A stretch of 64,000 nucleotides of DNA from Piliocolobus tephrosceles. Its lineage: Eukaryota > Chordata > Mammalia > Primates > Cercopithecidae. A program made the translations under genes and the position numbers. The DNA lies in contig NC_045443.1 of assembly GCF_002776525.5 (NCBI RefSeq), forward strand, positions 33,797,238 to 33,861,237, given 5' to 3'. The notes beneath the pieces are model-generated. The model worked only from the letters and a program-made list of their open reading frames with translations, searched no databases and had not been told where the DNA came from. Positions 11,197-22,579 of this stretch are shown piece by piece; within the stretch, counting starts at the first letter, position 1; every line of letters starts with the position of its first letter.

Positions 11197-11618
11197 AAAA
11201 AAGGTACACTGAGGCATAATAACATTTCTTTTTTAAAGACTTTGAGTAAGAAGTTTGAGTAATTGATAAATTGGGAGACACCAAACCATGAGAGGTTTAA
11301 TGTTTCCATGACATTTCATCAGGGCAAGTATTTACTGGGTTTATGTGGAAGCAAACAAAAAAATTATTTGATTGCAAAGTTGCTTTCTTTGGTTTATCCA
11401 GTTGGAAATTTTCTAGTTAAATAGTTATAAGTTTCTTGGCTACTTCTGATTGATTGAGCTTAAGTTCTGTTTTTCCTTAATAGCAGGCACTTACAAGAAA
11501 TAGCTCAAGTTAAGTTTTGCTCATGTTTGCAAATCAAGTAAGATTTAGGTCACTTATGAGACCTAACTGGTTTTGTTTGCCCAGGTTCTTTAGCTCTGAT
11601 ACTCATTTTAGTTTAGCA
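11197..11618 (-). repeat. 3' LTR of the provirus
   Basis: Shares with the right LTR, in order: 'actgaggca', 'gagtaagaagt', 'acaccaaac', 'gagagg', 'atttgatt', 'ctgtttttccttaata', 'ggcacttacaagaaatagct' and 'caagttaagtt', then 'tgtttgcaaatcaag'. About 422 bp; the left edge is blurred. Many substitutions relative to the other LTR show an old insertion. Confidence 0.85.
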
Positions 11619-11631
11619 GTTTCCCTCTTTT
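11619..11631 (-). other. Polypurine tract of the provirus
   Basis: In minus orientation 'aaaagagggaaac' sits immediately before the LTR start 'tgctaaac'. This is where plus-strand DNA synthesis is primed in retroviruses, and it fixes proviral orientation and LTR edge. Confidence 0.7.
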
Positions 11632-12055
11632 GGCCATCCTTTCTGCAATCTGAGAGTGTGACCAAATGCTGTAGCATTACTTTTGGTTGTCACTATTGAT
11701 GTAGTCACTGGAACAAAAAGTAATGTAGATACAATCATCATCAATAATCACATTGGGATGAGAGGTCACATAGCCATTGTTACCAAAAACTGCAAAGTCA
11801 CTGTAGGCGTTGATGGTTGGGTTGTTGAGTTCTGCATGTTATCTAATCCTGATGGAAATCATTTGATGTGTGAGTAGCTGCTGGAAAGCACTGAAAATCT
11901 TTGAGAGGATACAACACACTAGGGAGGTGAATATAATGAAAATAGTGATAAAAATAGCCAAGGATTAAAACAATTCCTGAGGCAGATATTCCCAGGAACC
12001 AAGAATTAACCAACTAAATAAATCAATGGAGGAGGCAGCACCTATTTAGCAAGAT

Positions 12056-12290
12056 ACTTAAATTTGTTTCTTAAGAGCCTTTAAATTTTGAGCAACCATT
12101 TCTAATTTGTTAACACAGAAGCAACATTTTTTATCAATAATAGCATATACTCCTCCTTGTTGGGCTGTTGGGATAGCAAGAACTTCTTTTTTGAAGCACT
12201 ATTGCAGTTAAATTGTTTGTTTCTGATTGTATTGCTTGAAAGGAATTCAGGGTATTGTTCTGTGAAAACAAAAGAAAAACAAAGGTTCAT
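12056..12290 (-). pseudogene. Retroviral env transmembrane-subunit remnant
   Basis: Read on the minus strand, this stretch resembles the ectodomain of a gammaretrovirus-like transmembrane Env subunit: an N-terminal helical segment, then a conserved cysteine cluster region at about 12110-12135, then a second helical segment toward 12056. The recognisable parts are spread over more than one frame with stops, so it is a dead fragment with no product. Its location between the polypurine tract/3' LTR and the interior is the position expected for env, which supports the provirus call. The surface subunit upstream is not recognisable. Confidence 0.6.
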
Positions 12291-12832
12291 ATTGGGAGCA
12301 AATTATGTTCTTGGTTTTTGAGGCCAGAGGATAGTGAGTCAAGACATCCAGATTTGAGTTTGAAACATCCTTAGATGATGGAATGAGGATGGAAGTTGGA
12401 TGTCTTTGGTTATGTCATCAGGGGGTGTTCTGGTAAACTCTCTTAAGCATTCTGTGTAGCAGCAGGTCTGAAGGTCATCCATGCATAATCTACTGAAGTG
12501 ATTTTCCTAAGTTGAAAGTCATCAAGTTTCAGCATTCAGGAAATTTGAATGCCCTTGGGAGGAGGACAGTTTTAGATTTTAGTGAAACTAGAAAATTTTG
12601 GGATTCAATCCAGTTAACAGTTGCATAACAAAATCTTAAAGAAAAATAAACAGAAGTAGAATTCGCTAATGGGTACACTATGGCTTTCTCCTTTTATATA
12701 GTTACTTTCATTATGCCAGAATAATCACAGTATGATTAATGTCTTTTTTACAAAATAAGTAAACTTGACCTGATTATTTACATAAGTGAAAGAAGAATAG
12801 TAAGTCTATATATATTTTAAAATATTCTTTTA

Positions 12833-13131
12833 GGCCAGGCGCGGTGGCTCATGCCTGTAATCCCAGCACTTTGGGAGGCTGAGGAGGGCAGATCACGAAG
12901 TTAGGAGATCAAGACCGTCCTGGCTAACGCAGTGAAACCCCATCTCTACTAAAAATACAAAAAATTAGCCAGGCATAGTGGCCGGCGCCTGTAGTCTCAG
13001 CTACTCGGGAGGCTGAGGCAGGAGAATGGCGGGAACCCGGGAGGTAGAGCTTGCAGTGAACCCAGATCTCACCACTGCACTCTAGCCTGGGTGACAGATC
13101 AAGATTCTAGCTCAAAAAAAAAAAAAAAAAA
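12833..13131 (+). mobile_element. AluY-like SINE inside the provirus
   Basis: Full-length Alu from 'ggccaggcgcggtggctcat' to a pure A-run (13115-13131). Its AluY/S features include 'gagatcaagaccgtcctggc'. It inserted after the provirus. No clear target duplication seen. Confidence 0.93.
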
Positions 13132-16100
13132 TCACAGAAAACAAAAACATTGTTTTAGTCAAATCTTTGGTAATGTCCAAGGAACTTTATTGACTTTGTA
13201 TCAGTCAACTTAGTTTTTAAAAACTATCTGGTAATAAGAAATCTTAAGATAGACCTTAAAAACCTCTCTAGGCTAAAAAGCCAGGCCAAGGACCTGGCTA
13301 ATTATGTCCTGTTACAGGAAGAATAGATTTTCATTGAACCTATGCAAACTCCCATATTGTAATAAAGATAAAAATATTTAATAACAGTTTCCAAATTCTG
13401 GAGCAATCAGGCAGGGATAAAAATGTAAATGTTACATTTCTGTTTTCAAAAGCATATTTTATCAAATTGCTGTAAGTTATAGGAAGCTTAACAGAAAAGA
13501 AAAAATAGTTCCTTAAATATGAAAAATAAGACATTAAGGAACCAGCGATGTTTTAAACAAAAAGTTATGAAAATTGTAATTATTTTCATCAGTTAACTCA
13601 GTCCCATAAAATTTATTTTTGTTTTGTTTGATCTTAAATTTTATGAGTCCATCAATTTTTAAATTACAGTTCTCAAAAATCTTACCTAGTCCAATAGAAT
13701 AATCTTAAAATTATCTAAAACATGTACTTATCAAATCTTTTTAATTAAACTTTTGCAATTTTGTATGATACAATTGACAAAGAAATGTAGTTGTTTTGGT
13801 GACATACATTTTAACATAATAATTCAAATTATTACTGAAATCAATATACCAGGATATATCAGAATTTTAGAAATTTCATATAATTTCTGGGTACTCATAT
13901 CAGTAACAAACATAACTTGAAGAAGTTTTAACATCACTTATTATCTGACAATGCTTCACATGCAATTCAATATATCAAAAAAGCCTAATTAATTTAACAT
14001 CTCTTTGTTTATAGGGAAATAAGTAAGCCTTTTGAGATATTTCAGGGACGCTTCTGGAAGCTCCTAATTTAAGTTCAAAAAGACTTAATTTAGAATTTGA
14101 TTTTTGGAAGCTGCCAAAAAACATCAAAAAGAATTATGAAGAGATTTACTATTTGATGTATCTTTGGGAAAAAAGATGTCAAAAGGTTTAAAATGCTTGA
14201 TTCAATAGGATCACAGGCCACTGTGAAACAATACCAAAGTGAAAAAAAAATTTTAAAGCAAATACAGAAAGTTAAACAGTTGTTTAAAAAACTGAACTTC
14301 TTTCAATATCTAATGAAAGACAATATGAAGCATTAAAAATTATCATGATAAAACATGAAATCTTTGTTTTCTAGTTCAATTGCTTAAACTATAAAGTTAA
14401 AAAAAGTTCATAATCAGGAACAGATCAATGCTTCAAAAAAAACCTTTATCCTTTCAACAGAGGAAAACCAAATTCAAATTTTTCATTCCTACATTATCAA
14501 GCTTATTATTTTAAAATCAACCTTATAAATAAAATCCATCTAATCTCTGTAGTCTGACCACATGTAAGATTCCTTTATTCCAGACCTTCTACAGCTTTCT
14601 ATATCTATTCGGTTTTTGTCTGTCCTCTTTTTTATCCTAGAACAATAAGTTATCTTGCCTTAAGACAAACTTACTTTCTATTTTTTCTTAATGAAAACAC
14701 ACATCTTTTGTACATTTCCTTATTAAAAACACATCCTACTTTTTTGTACATTTTTTCATATATAGTTTTTTCTTCTCGTCGTTACAATTTCTACTAGTTT
14801 TAATTACACATATTAATTAAAATTCTTAACCCTTCATGCACTCCTTTTTTTCCCTTTTCCTTTCTTCCTTTGTTAAATGCCCAGGCACACCACAGTTCCA
14901 GGCGTTATCAGTACCAGCTCACATTGCTTTCCTTATTTAAAAAAACAACAACTAACTTTCTAGCTCATTAAAACACGCCTTCCCCTTTCCTCTCTATCTT
15001 TTACATGCCCACCTTATCTAAGAAATCCCAAATATTTAGCCAACCAAAATTAGTTTAAATTATATGACCGACCCCGGCCAATTTAAAAAAAAAAAAAATA
15101 CAAGAGCCAGATTTGCGTCAAAAATGAAGGCTCTTGTGCCTCTTTGTTCAAGTGTGCTCTCATGGCAACTGGCCAAAAAAAAAAACACCCCTCTGCGCAA
15201 AAGTAAAATCACTTTGCTAAAAATCCTCTAAGTGTTCAATTTCCTTAAAAATTTATTTCCAACACTTGGTAACCTTAATTTTTATTGAAATTACAAAGTA
15301 CATGATGTCATAGTTTTAGAATAGCATATGTTTTCTCATAGCGCAGAACAAGCTTACCACCAGACCCAAATATCTCAAGTTCCTATTTAATAAGAAGCCA
15401 AGAATACACAATCTTAAATTAATGTTCAGGAATTATTTTAGTAGTTCATCGTATTTGGACATGATTTAGATATTTAATAAATATCTATCATCTAAATTAG
15501 CTTAGTATAATTTTAAGCTTTCAAGTTTTCAAAAAGATTTTGGATTCAGGCAGATGTAACATTAAACAAAACTTCTTGTCATCTCTGATTGTTTTCCTTA
15601 CTGATAAACTTTGTAACAGAGATAAAATAAGCTTATTTCACTAGGAAAGCTAGGTAAAATATCCATTTTGTTTTACTAAATCATCAATATTCTTGTTTAT
15701 TAAACATCATCAAGTCATGTGAACTCAAAAATTATTTGGATTAGTTTCTTTTCTAAGAAAATAATTTATATAGCTGCTTATTTTTAAGTCAATTAAACAC
15801 AGATCTTTTAATATTTAATATTTCTTAAAAATTCATATATAGGTAGTATAATAAATAATAGTTGATATTATATAATACTATTTATTACATATAAATAACA
15901 TACACAGATAATCATACACAAACATACAGATGGAACCAGAAATTCATGGCTTCTGTTCTAAAGTGTTAGCTATGTGTCAGTGACAATAATATAAAATTCA
16001 CTAATTGGATCCAAATCAAGTCTCTGGGAATTAAAGTTACTTGTTCAAATGGCTAAAGCTTTTTATTAATATTTCTGGGATGGACTTTTGAGGTTTTTCA

Positions 16101-16369
16101 CTTGCAAGTTAATTTCTTAAAAAATTATCTTTTTTTTCTTCTTTTGAGTCTTTTCTCTAAATTTAGCCTGCATTTTAAAGATCTAGACATCTCAAAGGTA
16201 CAAAAGGATATTAAGTTTTCTCCAAGCTGGAGTTTTGGGGCATAGCTGCCTATTATCAGGTGTCAATATTATTGAGACTGGAGTACATTTTAGGTGAGTG
16301 ACAGAATGGAGGAACTGGAATGGAGGAGACATTCATTCTATTTTCAATTAGTCTTTATCCTTTTTAGCC
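13132..16369 (-). other. Provirus interior, unreadable
   Basis: About 3.2 kb of AT-rich DNA between the env remnant and the 5' end of the provirus, where pol and gag would lie. I could not recognise RT, protease, integrase or nucleocapsid motifs by eye on the minus strand. It may be heavily decayed, deleted or partly replaced by other insertions. The block 14820-15200 is less AT-rich and may be a separate element. Confidence 0.5.
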
Positions 16370-17230
16370 TTAGGCAGTTGCTTTTATAATAGTCTGGAAT
16401 TGTGTGCCAGACCAAGAGTTAAATTGAGTAGTTGCAGATACTTTTGATTCATCTGATAATCTAATTTTTAAAGAAAGTTGGTGTTGGGGAGGTTCAAATA
16501 GAAAAGGCAAGAAACCAAAGGAGTTAAAATATTCAGAATAATTTTTTATGAGTGTGCTATAATCTGTCTTTTGGGAGCGGAGCCTCTGTACACCCATTGA
16601 AAAATGTGTCTCATTGTTTGGGAGGCATTTGGGATCCCTTTTCATTTCTTAATGTGCTCATAGATGAATAGTTGTATCTAGAATAAAACTTCCCCACTGT
16701 GGCCACTGTAACTCCAAGTCATCTTCCTGAGGTACACCAATTCTGTAAAAAGTAGTAGGTTCTGGGTCCAAAATTTCTGAACGTATAATTACCTGACGTT
16801 CCAGACAGACAACTCCCAGACTCATTAGATTCTGACAAACCTATAATACCCTGCCCTTCTAAAATTTTACTTACTAAGGCCTCCAAGTGGATTATTTCTG
16901 GTTCCTGTCAAACACCCTGTTTGACCTGTTGGACATCTAACACAATTTCTCAGACTCCAATTTGGATTACAGACTAGTCTAGAAATTAGTGCACTAGCCT
17001 AGACCTAGTCCAGTTCCTTCTGAACACCCATTTTGTCCCTAGGATCCAAATTGAAATAAAATTATTCAAACAAACTCAGAGATCTCAGGACACAAATTGC
17101 AGAGCTTCAAATCTAAGAGGGACTTACTCATGACCCTCAGAGGTGGTAAGAATAAACTGAGCACCGTGGGCTCAGTGCAACCTACTCCTGGTTACTTGTT
17201 GCTTCTGGGAGTTGATGACAGTCTCCTTCA
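16370..17230 (-). other. Provirus leader / possible gag start region
   Basis: Lies just downstream (proviral sense) of the 5' LTR. A 91-codon minus-strand frame at 16370-16645 occurs here, but I recognise no matrix or capsid motif, so a gag origin is position-based inference only. Confidence 0.35.
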
Positions 17231-17251
17231 GATCCCACTTTTCTGACACCA
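17231..17251 (-). other. Candidate retroviral primer binding site
   Basis: Minus strand reads 'tggtgtcagaaaagtggga' a few bases inside the 5' LTR, starting with the TGG that pairs with tRNA CCA ends. The tRNA identity cannot be assigned by eye. Confidence 0.55.
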
Positions 17252-17258
17252 AACTCTT

Positions 17259-17987
17259 AAAAAGGTAAACTGAGGCACAATGCATTTTTAAAGAATTAAT
17301 TTGAGTAAGAAGTAATTTATGAATTGGGTAACACCAAACGAAGAGAGGCTTAATGGGCTGATGACAGATTGTCATAGGAAAGTATGGAGTAAATGCGGAA
17401 AGAAAATAAAAGTATTTGATTAGTTGCAATTATACAGTTGCCACCTTTAGTCTCTCCAGTTAGAAAGCTCCTAGTTATCTGTTGGGCATGGTGGTTCACG
17501 CCTGTAATCCCAGCACTTTGGGAGGCTGAGGCAGGCAGATCACCTGAGGTTGGGAGTTCAAGACCAGCCTGACCAACATGGAGAAACCCTATCTCTACTA
17601 AAAATACAAAATTAGCTGGGTGTGGTGGTGTATGCCTGTAATCCCCACTACTTGGGAGGCTGAGGCAGGAGAATTGCTTGAACACGGGAGGCGGAGGTTG
17701 CAGTGAGCTGAGATCGCACCATTGCACTTCAGCCTGGACAACAAGAGCGAAATTCCATCTCAAAAAAAAAAAAAAAAAAAAAAAAGAAAAAAGGCTCCTA
17801 GTTATCTAACTATGAGCTTTTTGACTAGTTCTTAAAATTTCTGTTTTTCCTTAATATAGGCACTTACAAGAAATAGCTCAAGTTAAGTTTCATTTATGTT
17901 TGCAAATCAAGCAAGGTTTAGCTCCCCTATGAAGCCTAATTGTTTGCTCAGAGATTCTTCAAGCCTGATCTTCATTTTAATTTACTG
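17259..17987 (-). repeat. 5' LTR of the provirus (split by an Alu)
   Basis: LTR sequence 17259-17480 and 17808-17987, about 400 bp once the Alu and its duplicated 14 bp are removed. Homologous along its length to 11197-11618. Proviral-sense start is near 17987. Confidence 0.85.
17467..17807 (+). mobile_element. AluS with perfect target-site duplication
   Basis: Alu body 17481-17793 with a long A-tail (about 17762-17792), flanked by identical 14-bp duplications 'gctcctagttatct' at 17467-17480 and 17794-17807. It inserted into the proviral LTR. AluSx/Sq type. Confidence 0.96.
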
Positions 17988-18249
17988 TAAAACCTATCAT
18001 CTAAGAAAAACAATTAACAGTAAATAAATGTTTTTTTTTTTGCATTTATAAGATCATCTATAGCTACATCACAATTTATATAATATTCTATAATGAAAGA
18101 AATATATTGACACAAATTCAGTTAATTGGATGAAAGTTCCCAGCTAGTGAAAGTTCCAGGTATCAATCCCAGATCCTTGAAGACAGCAAGTTGAGATAGC
18201 AGAGGAGCAACTTGGTTTCTTTGCCGATGTTGAATTTTTTTCTCCATTT
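17988..18249. other. Unassigned, possible MIR remnant
   Basis: 'cccagctagtgaaagttcc' and following bases (about 18139-18175) resemble antisense MIR, but the match is weak. Confidence 0.3.
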
Positions 18250-18640
18250 ATTATCATCAATACAGATTAGTTTAATGCTCACTGTGTACCTGGCACAGAC
18301 TGTGTGTAAATGAAAACAGATTCTAGTATTAGCAGCAGGAGTTACAGAAAGAAATGAGATGATAAACAACGCTGCAATGTGTAACCAAACAAATTTAAAC
18401 TGAAAATGTGCCCTGCCTTGGGTATCTCTCATGAAGCTGACAGCAAGGTGGAAGATTTTCAGTTAAAAAGGAATCCAACTAGTAAAAGGAAAAAAAGGAA
18501 AGTGAAATTGAGTTTTGAATGTATTTTGAAGATGTAGGAGAGAGAATACCTAAAGAATGGGAGAGGGCACAAAAACCATTATTTTGTAAGGTAAACAAGA
18601 AGAAAGGGAAAAGTTGGATTGCCAGTTTTGAAGGGCATTT
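18250..18640 (+). mobile_element. Ancient LINE-like repeat (L2-type, tentative)
   Basis: Scattered similarity to a widespread old mammalian repeat: 'gtgtacctggcacagac' (18284), 'ctctcatgaagctgacagca' (18425) and 'gttttgaatgtattttgaag'. Same family as 26745-26955 and 57815-59030. Family name uncertain. Confidence 0.4.
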
Positions 18641-18699
18641 AAAGTGGACATAAAAATGTTATTTTTGGCCAAACTGTCTTGTAATTAAATTTATATTTC

Positions 18700-19475
18700 A
18701 ACCTGAAGTGTATGTGAGTTTCCTTAGCTGCACATCCTTACCAAGATTTGATATGATCAGCCTTTTTAAATTCTCTCAGTTTCTGCCTGGAGACCCTTCA
18801 AGATATTCTACATATATAATTATTTCATCTTCAGATAATGTTGGTTTTATTTATTCCTTTCCTATCCTTATACTACTTATGATTTTTCTTACTTCATTGT
18901 TGTCATCTATTGAATAGTGCTGGTGGTAGTGGGTTTTCTTTTCTTATTCCTCACCCCACAGAAACATTTTTCAACATTTGTTTGATGTTTACAGAAGGCT
19001 TTTTCAAAGATATCCTTGATTGGTTAAGAGACTTTCCTTCATTCTTATTTCTCTAAGTTTTAAAAAATGAATACTTATACATTTTATTGCATAATTTTCC
19101 TATACCTATTGAAGTTAGAAAATGTTTTGTTGTTATTAATGTGGAGAATTATATTATTTGATTTTCTGAGGTATATCAACATTGCTTTTCAGGGATAAAA
19201 TTTAACTTAAATATATTTACACACACGCAAACACATATTAATGGATTTGCTGTACTAAAATTCTGTTTAAGGCTTTTGTCCCTATGTTAATAAGATGAAT
19301 CTATAAATTTACATTCTCATATTGTCCTTGGTATATTTTTATATTTTATTTTAGCTACATGATAAAATTGAGTTAGAGGCTGTTTCTTGTTTTTTCATTA
19401 TCTGAAATTATGTAAGGTTGGCATTATTTCCTTACTAAATATTATAGGACTTGCTGGAAACTCTTTGGGACAGAA
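18700..19475 (-). mobile_element. L1M (old LINE-1) ORF2 fragment
   Basis: Antisense ORF2 sequence: the segment around 18895-18945 ('tgaatagtgctggtggtagt') and the stretch to 19475 follow the usual order of L1 reverse-transcriptase-region DNA, with many substitutions and stops. Ends at a T-rich tract (19479-19507). Confidence 0.75.
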
Positions 19476-20500
19476 GTTTTTTTTTTTGTTTTTTTTTGTT
19501 TTTTTTGTAAGATGATAATTTGACACATAAAATGATAAACTATACTGGTAGATTTCTTTATGCGAACAATCTTTACATTCTTAGATTTAACACCACTGAC
19601 CAATCAGCATTTGATCAGGGAAGTGAAAGAATTATGACTGATAAGTAATAAGGGATGTATTACAAGGTGTACATAAGGGAGAAGTCGAGGATGTAAGGTC
19701 TAGAAGGAGACATTTTTAGATAAGTCATTAACCAGTGAATCCAGAGGGAAGCAGGTAAAGGAGTCTAGGGAAGGCTACTGTTCTGTGTCTGGGGATGGGG
19801 CACAATCCACTGTAGGTTGGCAGGGCCAACTGTGGAAGAAAAGCAGGCAAGAGTTGGGACAAATTGAAACCTAGGATTATGATCAGCAACCCATGGATAT
19901 AAATCTACATCTGTCATTCACCATCTTTAAAATTGATTATGGGGAGATTTGCAGAAAAATCTGCATTTGGTCCAAGACTCAGAATCTGAAGGAGAAGATC
20001 AACTGGAGCTCAAGAAGCTGCAGAAAATGAGCCAGTGGGTGAAACAGTAGCACCTGAATCCCAACAATGATTTTCAGAGAATAATGACTGCTGCTTCACT
20101 TCTGCCTCCCAAATCTCATGCATGTTTCACTTGTGGTCAATCCTGGACCAGAATTATAAGGAGGATGGGGGTGGGGAATCCTAGGAAATGTAGTTCCAGT
20201 TTAAGTAAATTAACAATACAAAACCAACACCCTTCAGTCGGCTTAAAAATACATATACAAATATTTCCCTTAAAAATTTTAATTTATATTTAGCAGTAGT
20301 ATTTGTGCATAATTTTAGAAATTTAAGGATTTATTATCAATATATGTTATTTTTGTGATAGAATAGTGAGGTTTTTTTCATCTTTAGTCTTCAAATTAAT
20401 GTATCAAAAATATGCTGACTTATGTACATTCCTTGCAGATATGGAATTGTTGCTAAAACAAAAGAAGAAAATTGACAGAGAATGGCGTTTTCTTTTTTAA
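19476..20500. other. Interposed block of unknown origin
   Basis: About 1 kb, less AT-rich than its surroundings (19600-20200), lying between two antisense L1M segments. It contains phrases that feel repetitive, such as 'tcatgcatgtttcacttgtg' and 'tgtggtcaatcctggaccag', but I cannot name a family. Perhaps an unrecognised transposon or LTR inserted into the L1M. No coding content seen. Confidence 0.4.
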
Positions 20501-21289
20501 GGAGTATTACTTGACAACATCCTTAATTTTAAAAATTGTTCTCTTTGGCTTTTTGATGAAGCATCATCTCTTAATCAATTTTGTTAATTTATATATTCCG
20601 TACAAATCAATCATTTAATGTTTTGAATTGGTTAGCATAGAAAGAACGAATATATAGTAATCTTTTGTCCTTATCTCAGTCTTTGATAATACAATATTTT
20701 TTCAACAAATATATAACAATTATATTATCTTTTTCTCTTTTCTCTAGATTAAGCCAGCAAGTCAAGTATCTCTTTTACTGATATACTCAAAGAACTAGTT
20801 ATTAATTTTTTTCTAAATTTAATTTTTATATTTTTCTAGTTTATGAACTTTTCACTTTAACATATTCCTTCTACTTCCTGTGTGTTTTTGTTATTTGGGT
20901 GGCTTGGGAGAAAAGAAAGGTGTATTTTTTTACAATTGTATATGCTTTTTACTTAGTATTTACAAGTGTATATGTGTTTTACTTTAGCTTATTTGTTTTT
21001 ATATGGCAATTAAGTGATAAACTTTGTATCTTTCTTCTCATTTCAGTACTCCCTATATATCATAATTTATTAAATGTAATATACTCATGAACTTATGTCT
21101 GAAATATTGTGAAAATATTAATGTTGCTATTTTTCTTTATCCAAAAATGACCCCTATTGTTGTTATATAATCCCATTGTTATTGCAGTGTGTTTATATAA
21201 TGTGTCGACAGTACTACTGCTGATGTTTTAAAATCATGGTGAACCTAAGTAAGTGCTTTATTTTATTTAGTTATTTTACATCCTAAGTT
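20501..21289 (-). mobile_element. L1M ORF2 fragment and AT-rich unassigned DNA
   Basis: 20720-20850 matches antisense L1 ORF2 ('ctcttttctctagattaag' followed by the expected 'aagaactagttatt' region). The remaining part, especially 20900-21289, is AT-rich and not assignable; possibly more decayed L1M. Confidence 0.5.
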
Positions 21290-22400
21290 TTTAATAATTA
21301 AAAATGTTTATATTAAAGTATAATATACATACAGTAAAGTACACAAATCATGAGTACAGATTCATGATATTTAAAATGTGTATGCAACTGTGTAACCATC
21401 CCTCATCAACATGTAGAACACTTTCAGTATCCCAAAGGCTCTTCAATATTCCTTTCCAGTCAACAGCTACTACCATTCCCACAAAGATGGAGCCCCTCTG
21501 ACTTCTATCATTATGGATTAATTTAGCTTAGGTGTCAACTTCTTTCCTTGACCCAAATTGTAAACTATCCTTTTTTTCTTGACCTTGCTTCTTTTGTTCA
21601 ACATTTACCCCTGTCACTGCATGTAGTAGTTGTTGGTTCCATTATATCATTGTGTGATATTCCACTATAAGAACTACTACAACTTATTTACACATTCAAC
21701 AGTTGATGGTGATATGGTTCGAATGTTTTTCTTCTTTGAAAGTAATGTTGAAACTTAATCCCCACTATGAGAGTTGGGGCCTTTAATAGCTGATTGGGTC
21801 ATGAGGACAGAGTCTTCATGAATGGATTAAGCCATTCATGGATTTATAAACTAATTGATTAATGGGCTATCATGGTAGTGGGATAGTTATCACAAGAGTT
21901 AAGTTTGTTATAAAAGCCAGGTTGACTCATGCTCTGGCCCCCTTGCCATATGATGTCTTGTGCCACTTTGGGACTCTACAGAGTCCCCACCAGCAGAAGG
22001 TCCTCAAGGGATGTTGCCCCTTGATCTTGTATGTCCCAGCTTCCAGTACTGTAAGAAATAAATTTATTTTCTTTATATATTATTCAGTCTCAAGTATTCA
22101 GTTATAGCAATGGAAAGCCCAATAAAACAGATGGGCATTTCAGCCCTCTCAGTGTTTGGCTATCATGAATAAAGCTGCAATGAACAATCCTATGCATCTT
22201 TTTGAGCAGGTCATATATACTCATATTTCTTAGTTCTATACCTGAGAGGAACTTCTATCATAGGATAGAAGTATATTTGACTTTAGTCAATACTGTCAAA
22301 CTGTTCCTCAAAGTGGCTGTACCAATATATGCTTTCAGCAGCAGTATGTTGGATCTTCAGTTTCTGAACATCATCAACAAAACTTGATATTGTCTATGTT
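21290..22400 (-). mobile_element. L1M (L1MC/D-type) 3' region split by an LTR
   Basis: Antisense 3' UTR-side sequence at 21300-21709 and its continuation at 22130-22400 ('ctatcatgaataaagctgca', 'caaactgttcctcaaagtgg'). Order and orientation are those of an old L1M 3' end; the LTR at 21710-22129 interrupts it. Confidence 0.85.
21710..22129 (+). mobile_element. MaLR/MST-type solo LTR with perfect TSD
   Basis: 420-bp LTR beginning 'tgatatggttcgaatg' and ending 'cccaataaaaca', with 'aagaaataaatttattttct' as the polyadenylation region. Flanked by identical 5-bp 'gatgg' at 21705-21709 and 22130-22134, the size expected for ERVL-MaLR integration. Solo, no interior. Confidence 0.88.
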
Positions 22401-22411
22401 TACTTTTTCCC

Positions 22412-22575
22412 CCAACATCTAATATTTATTGGACACTTACCATGTGCTAGGTATTATATAAAATACACCCTTATTTGTATACAAAATGCCAAAAGAATCC
22501 ATTTGTATACAAAAAAATAATACTTTCTATTCAGTCCTCAAAACAGTCCTATAGAGTAGTATTATTCAAAATTTT
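22412..22575. mobile_element. MIR/L2-related fragment
   Basis: 'atttattggacacttaccat' and 'gtgctaggtattata', then 'cctcaaaacagtcctataga' match the series usual in MIR/L2 3' regions. Short and diverged. Confidence 0.5.
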
Positions 22576-22579
22576 TTAT

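Larger units (their letters stand above)
11197..17987 (-). mobile_element. Endogenous retrovirus provirus (old, class I-like), two LTRs
   Basis: Two homologous same-orientation repeats, 11197-11618 and 17259-17987 (the latter containing an Alu), bound about 5.6 kb of internal DNA. Order in minus orientation is 5' LTR (right), primer-binding-site candidate, decayed interior, env transmembrane remnant, polypurine tract, 3' LTR (left). The LTR starts TG in proviral sense next to the polypurine tract. All reading frames are broken, and two Alus (12833 and 17481) inserted later. No intact protein is encoded. Family not named with confidence; a gammaretrovirus-like env fold points to class I (ERV1). 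Confidence 0.82.

Noticed and set aside
15001..15100. Promoter or CpG island near 'gaccgaccccggcc'
   Set aside because: Too few CpGs and no wider GC-rich context.
16370..16645. 91-codon minus-strand frame as gag
   Set aside because: Position fits but no gag motif is visible, so it is reported only as a possible leader/gag region.
17350..17763. 137-codon minus-strand frame
   Set aside because: Mostly antisense Alu, whose typical 'SLPSSGDYRH'-like translation is a known artefact.
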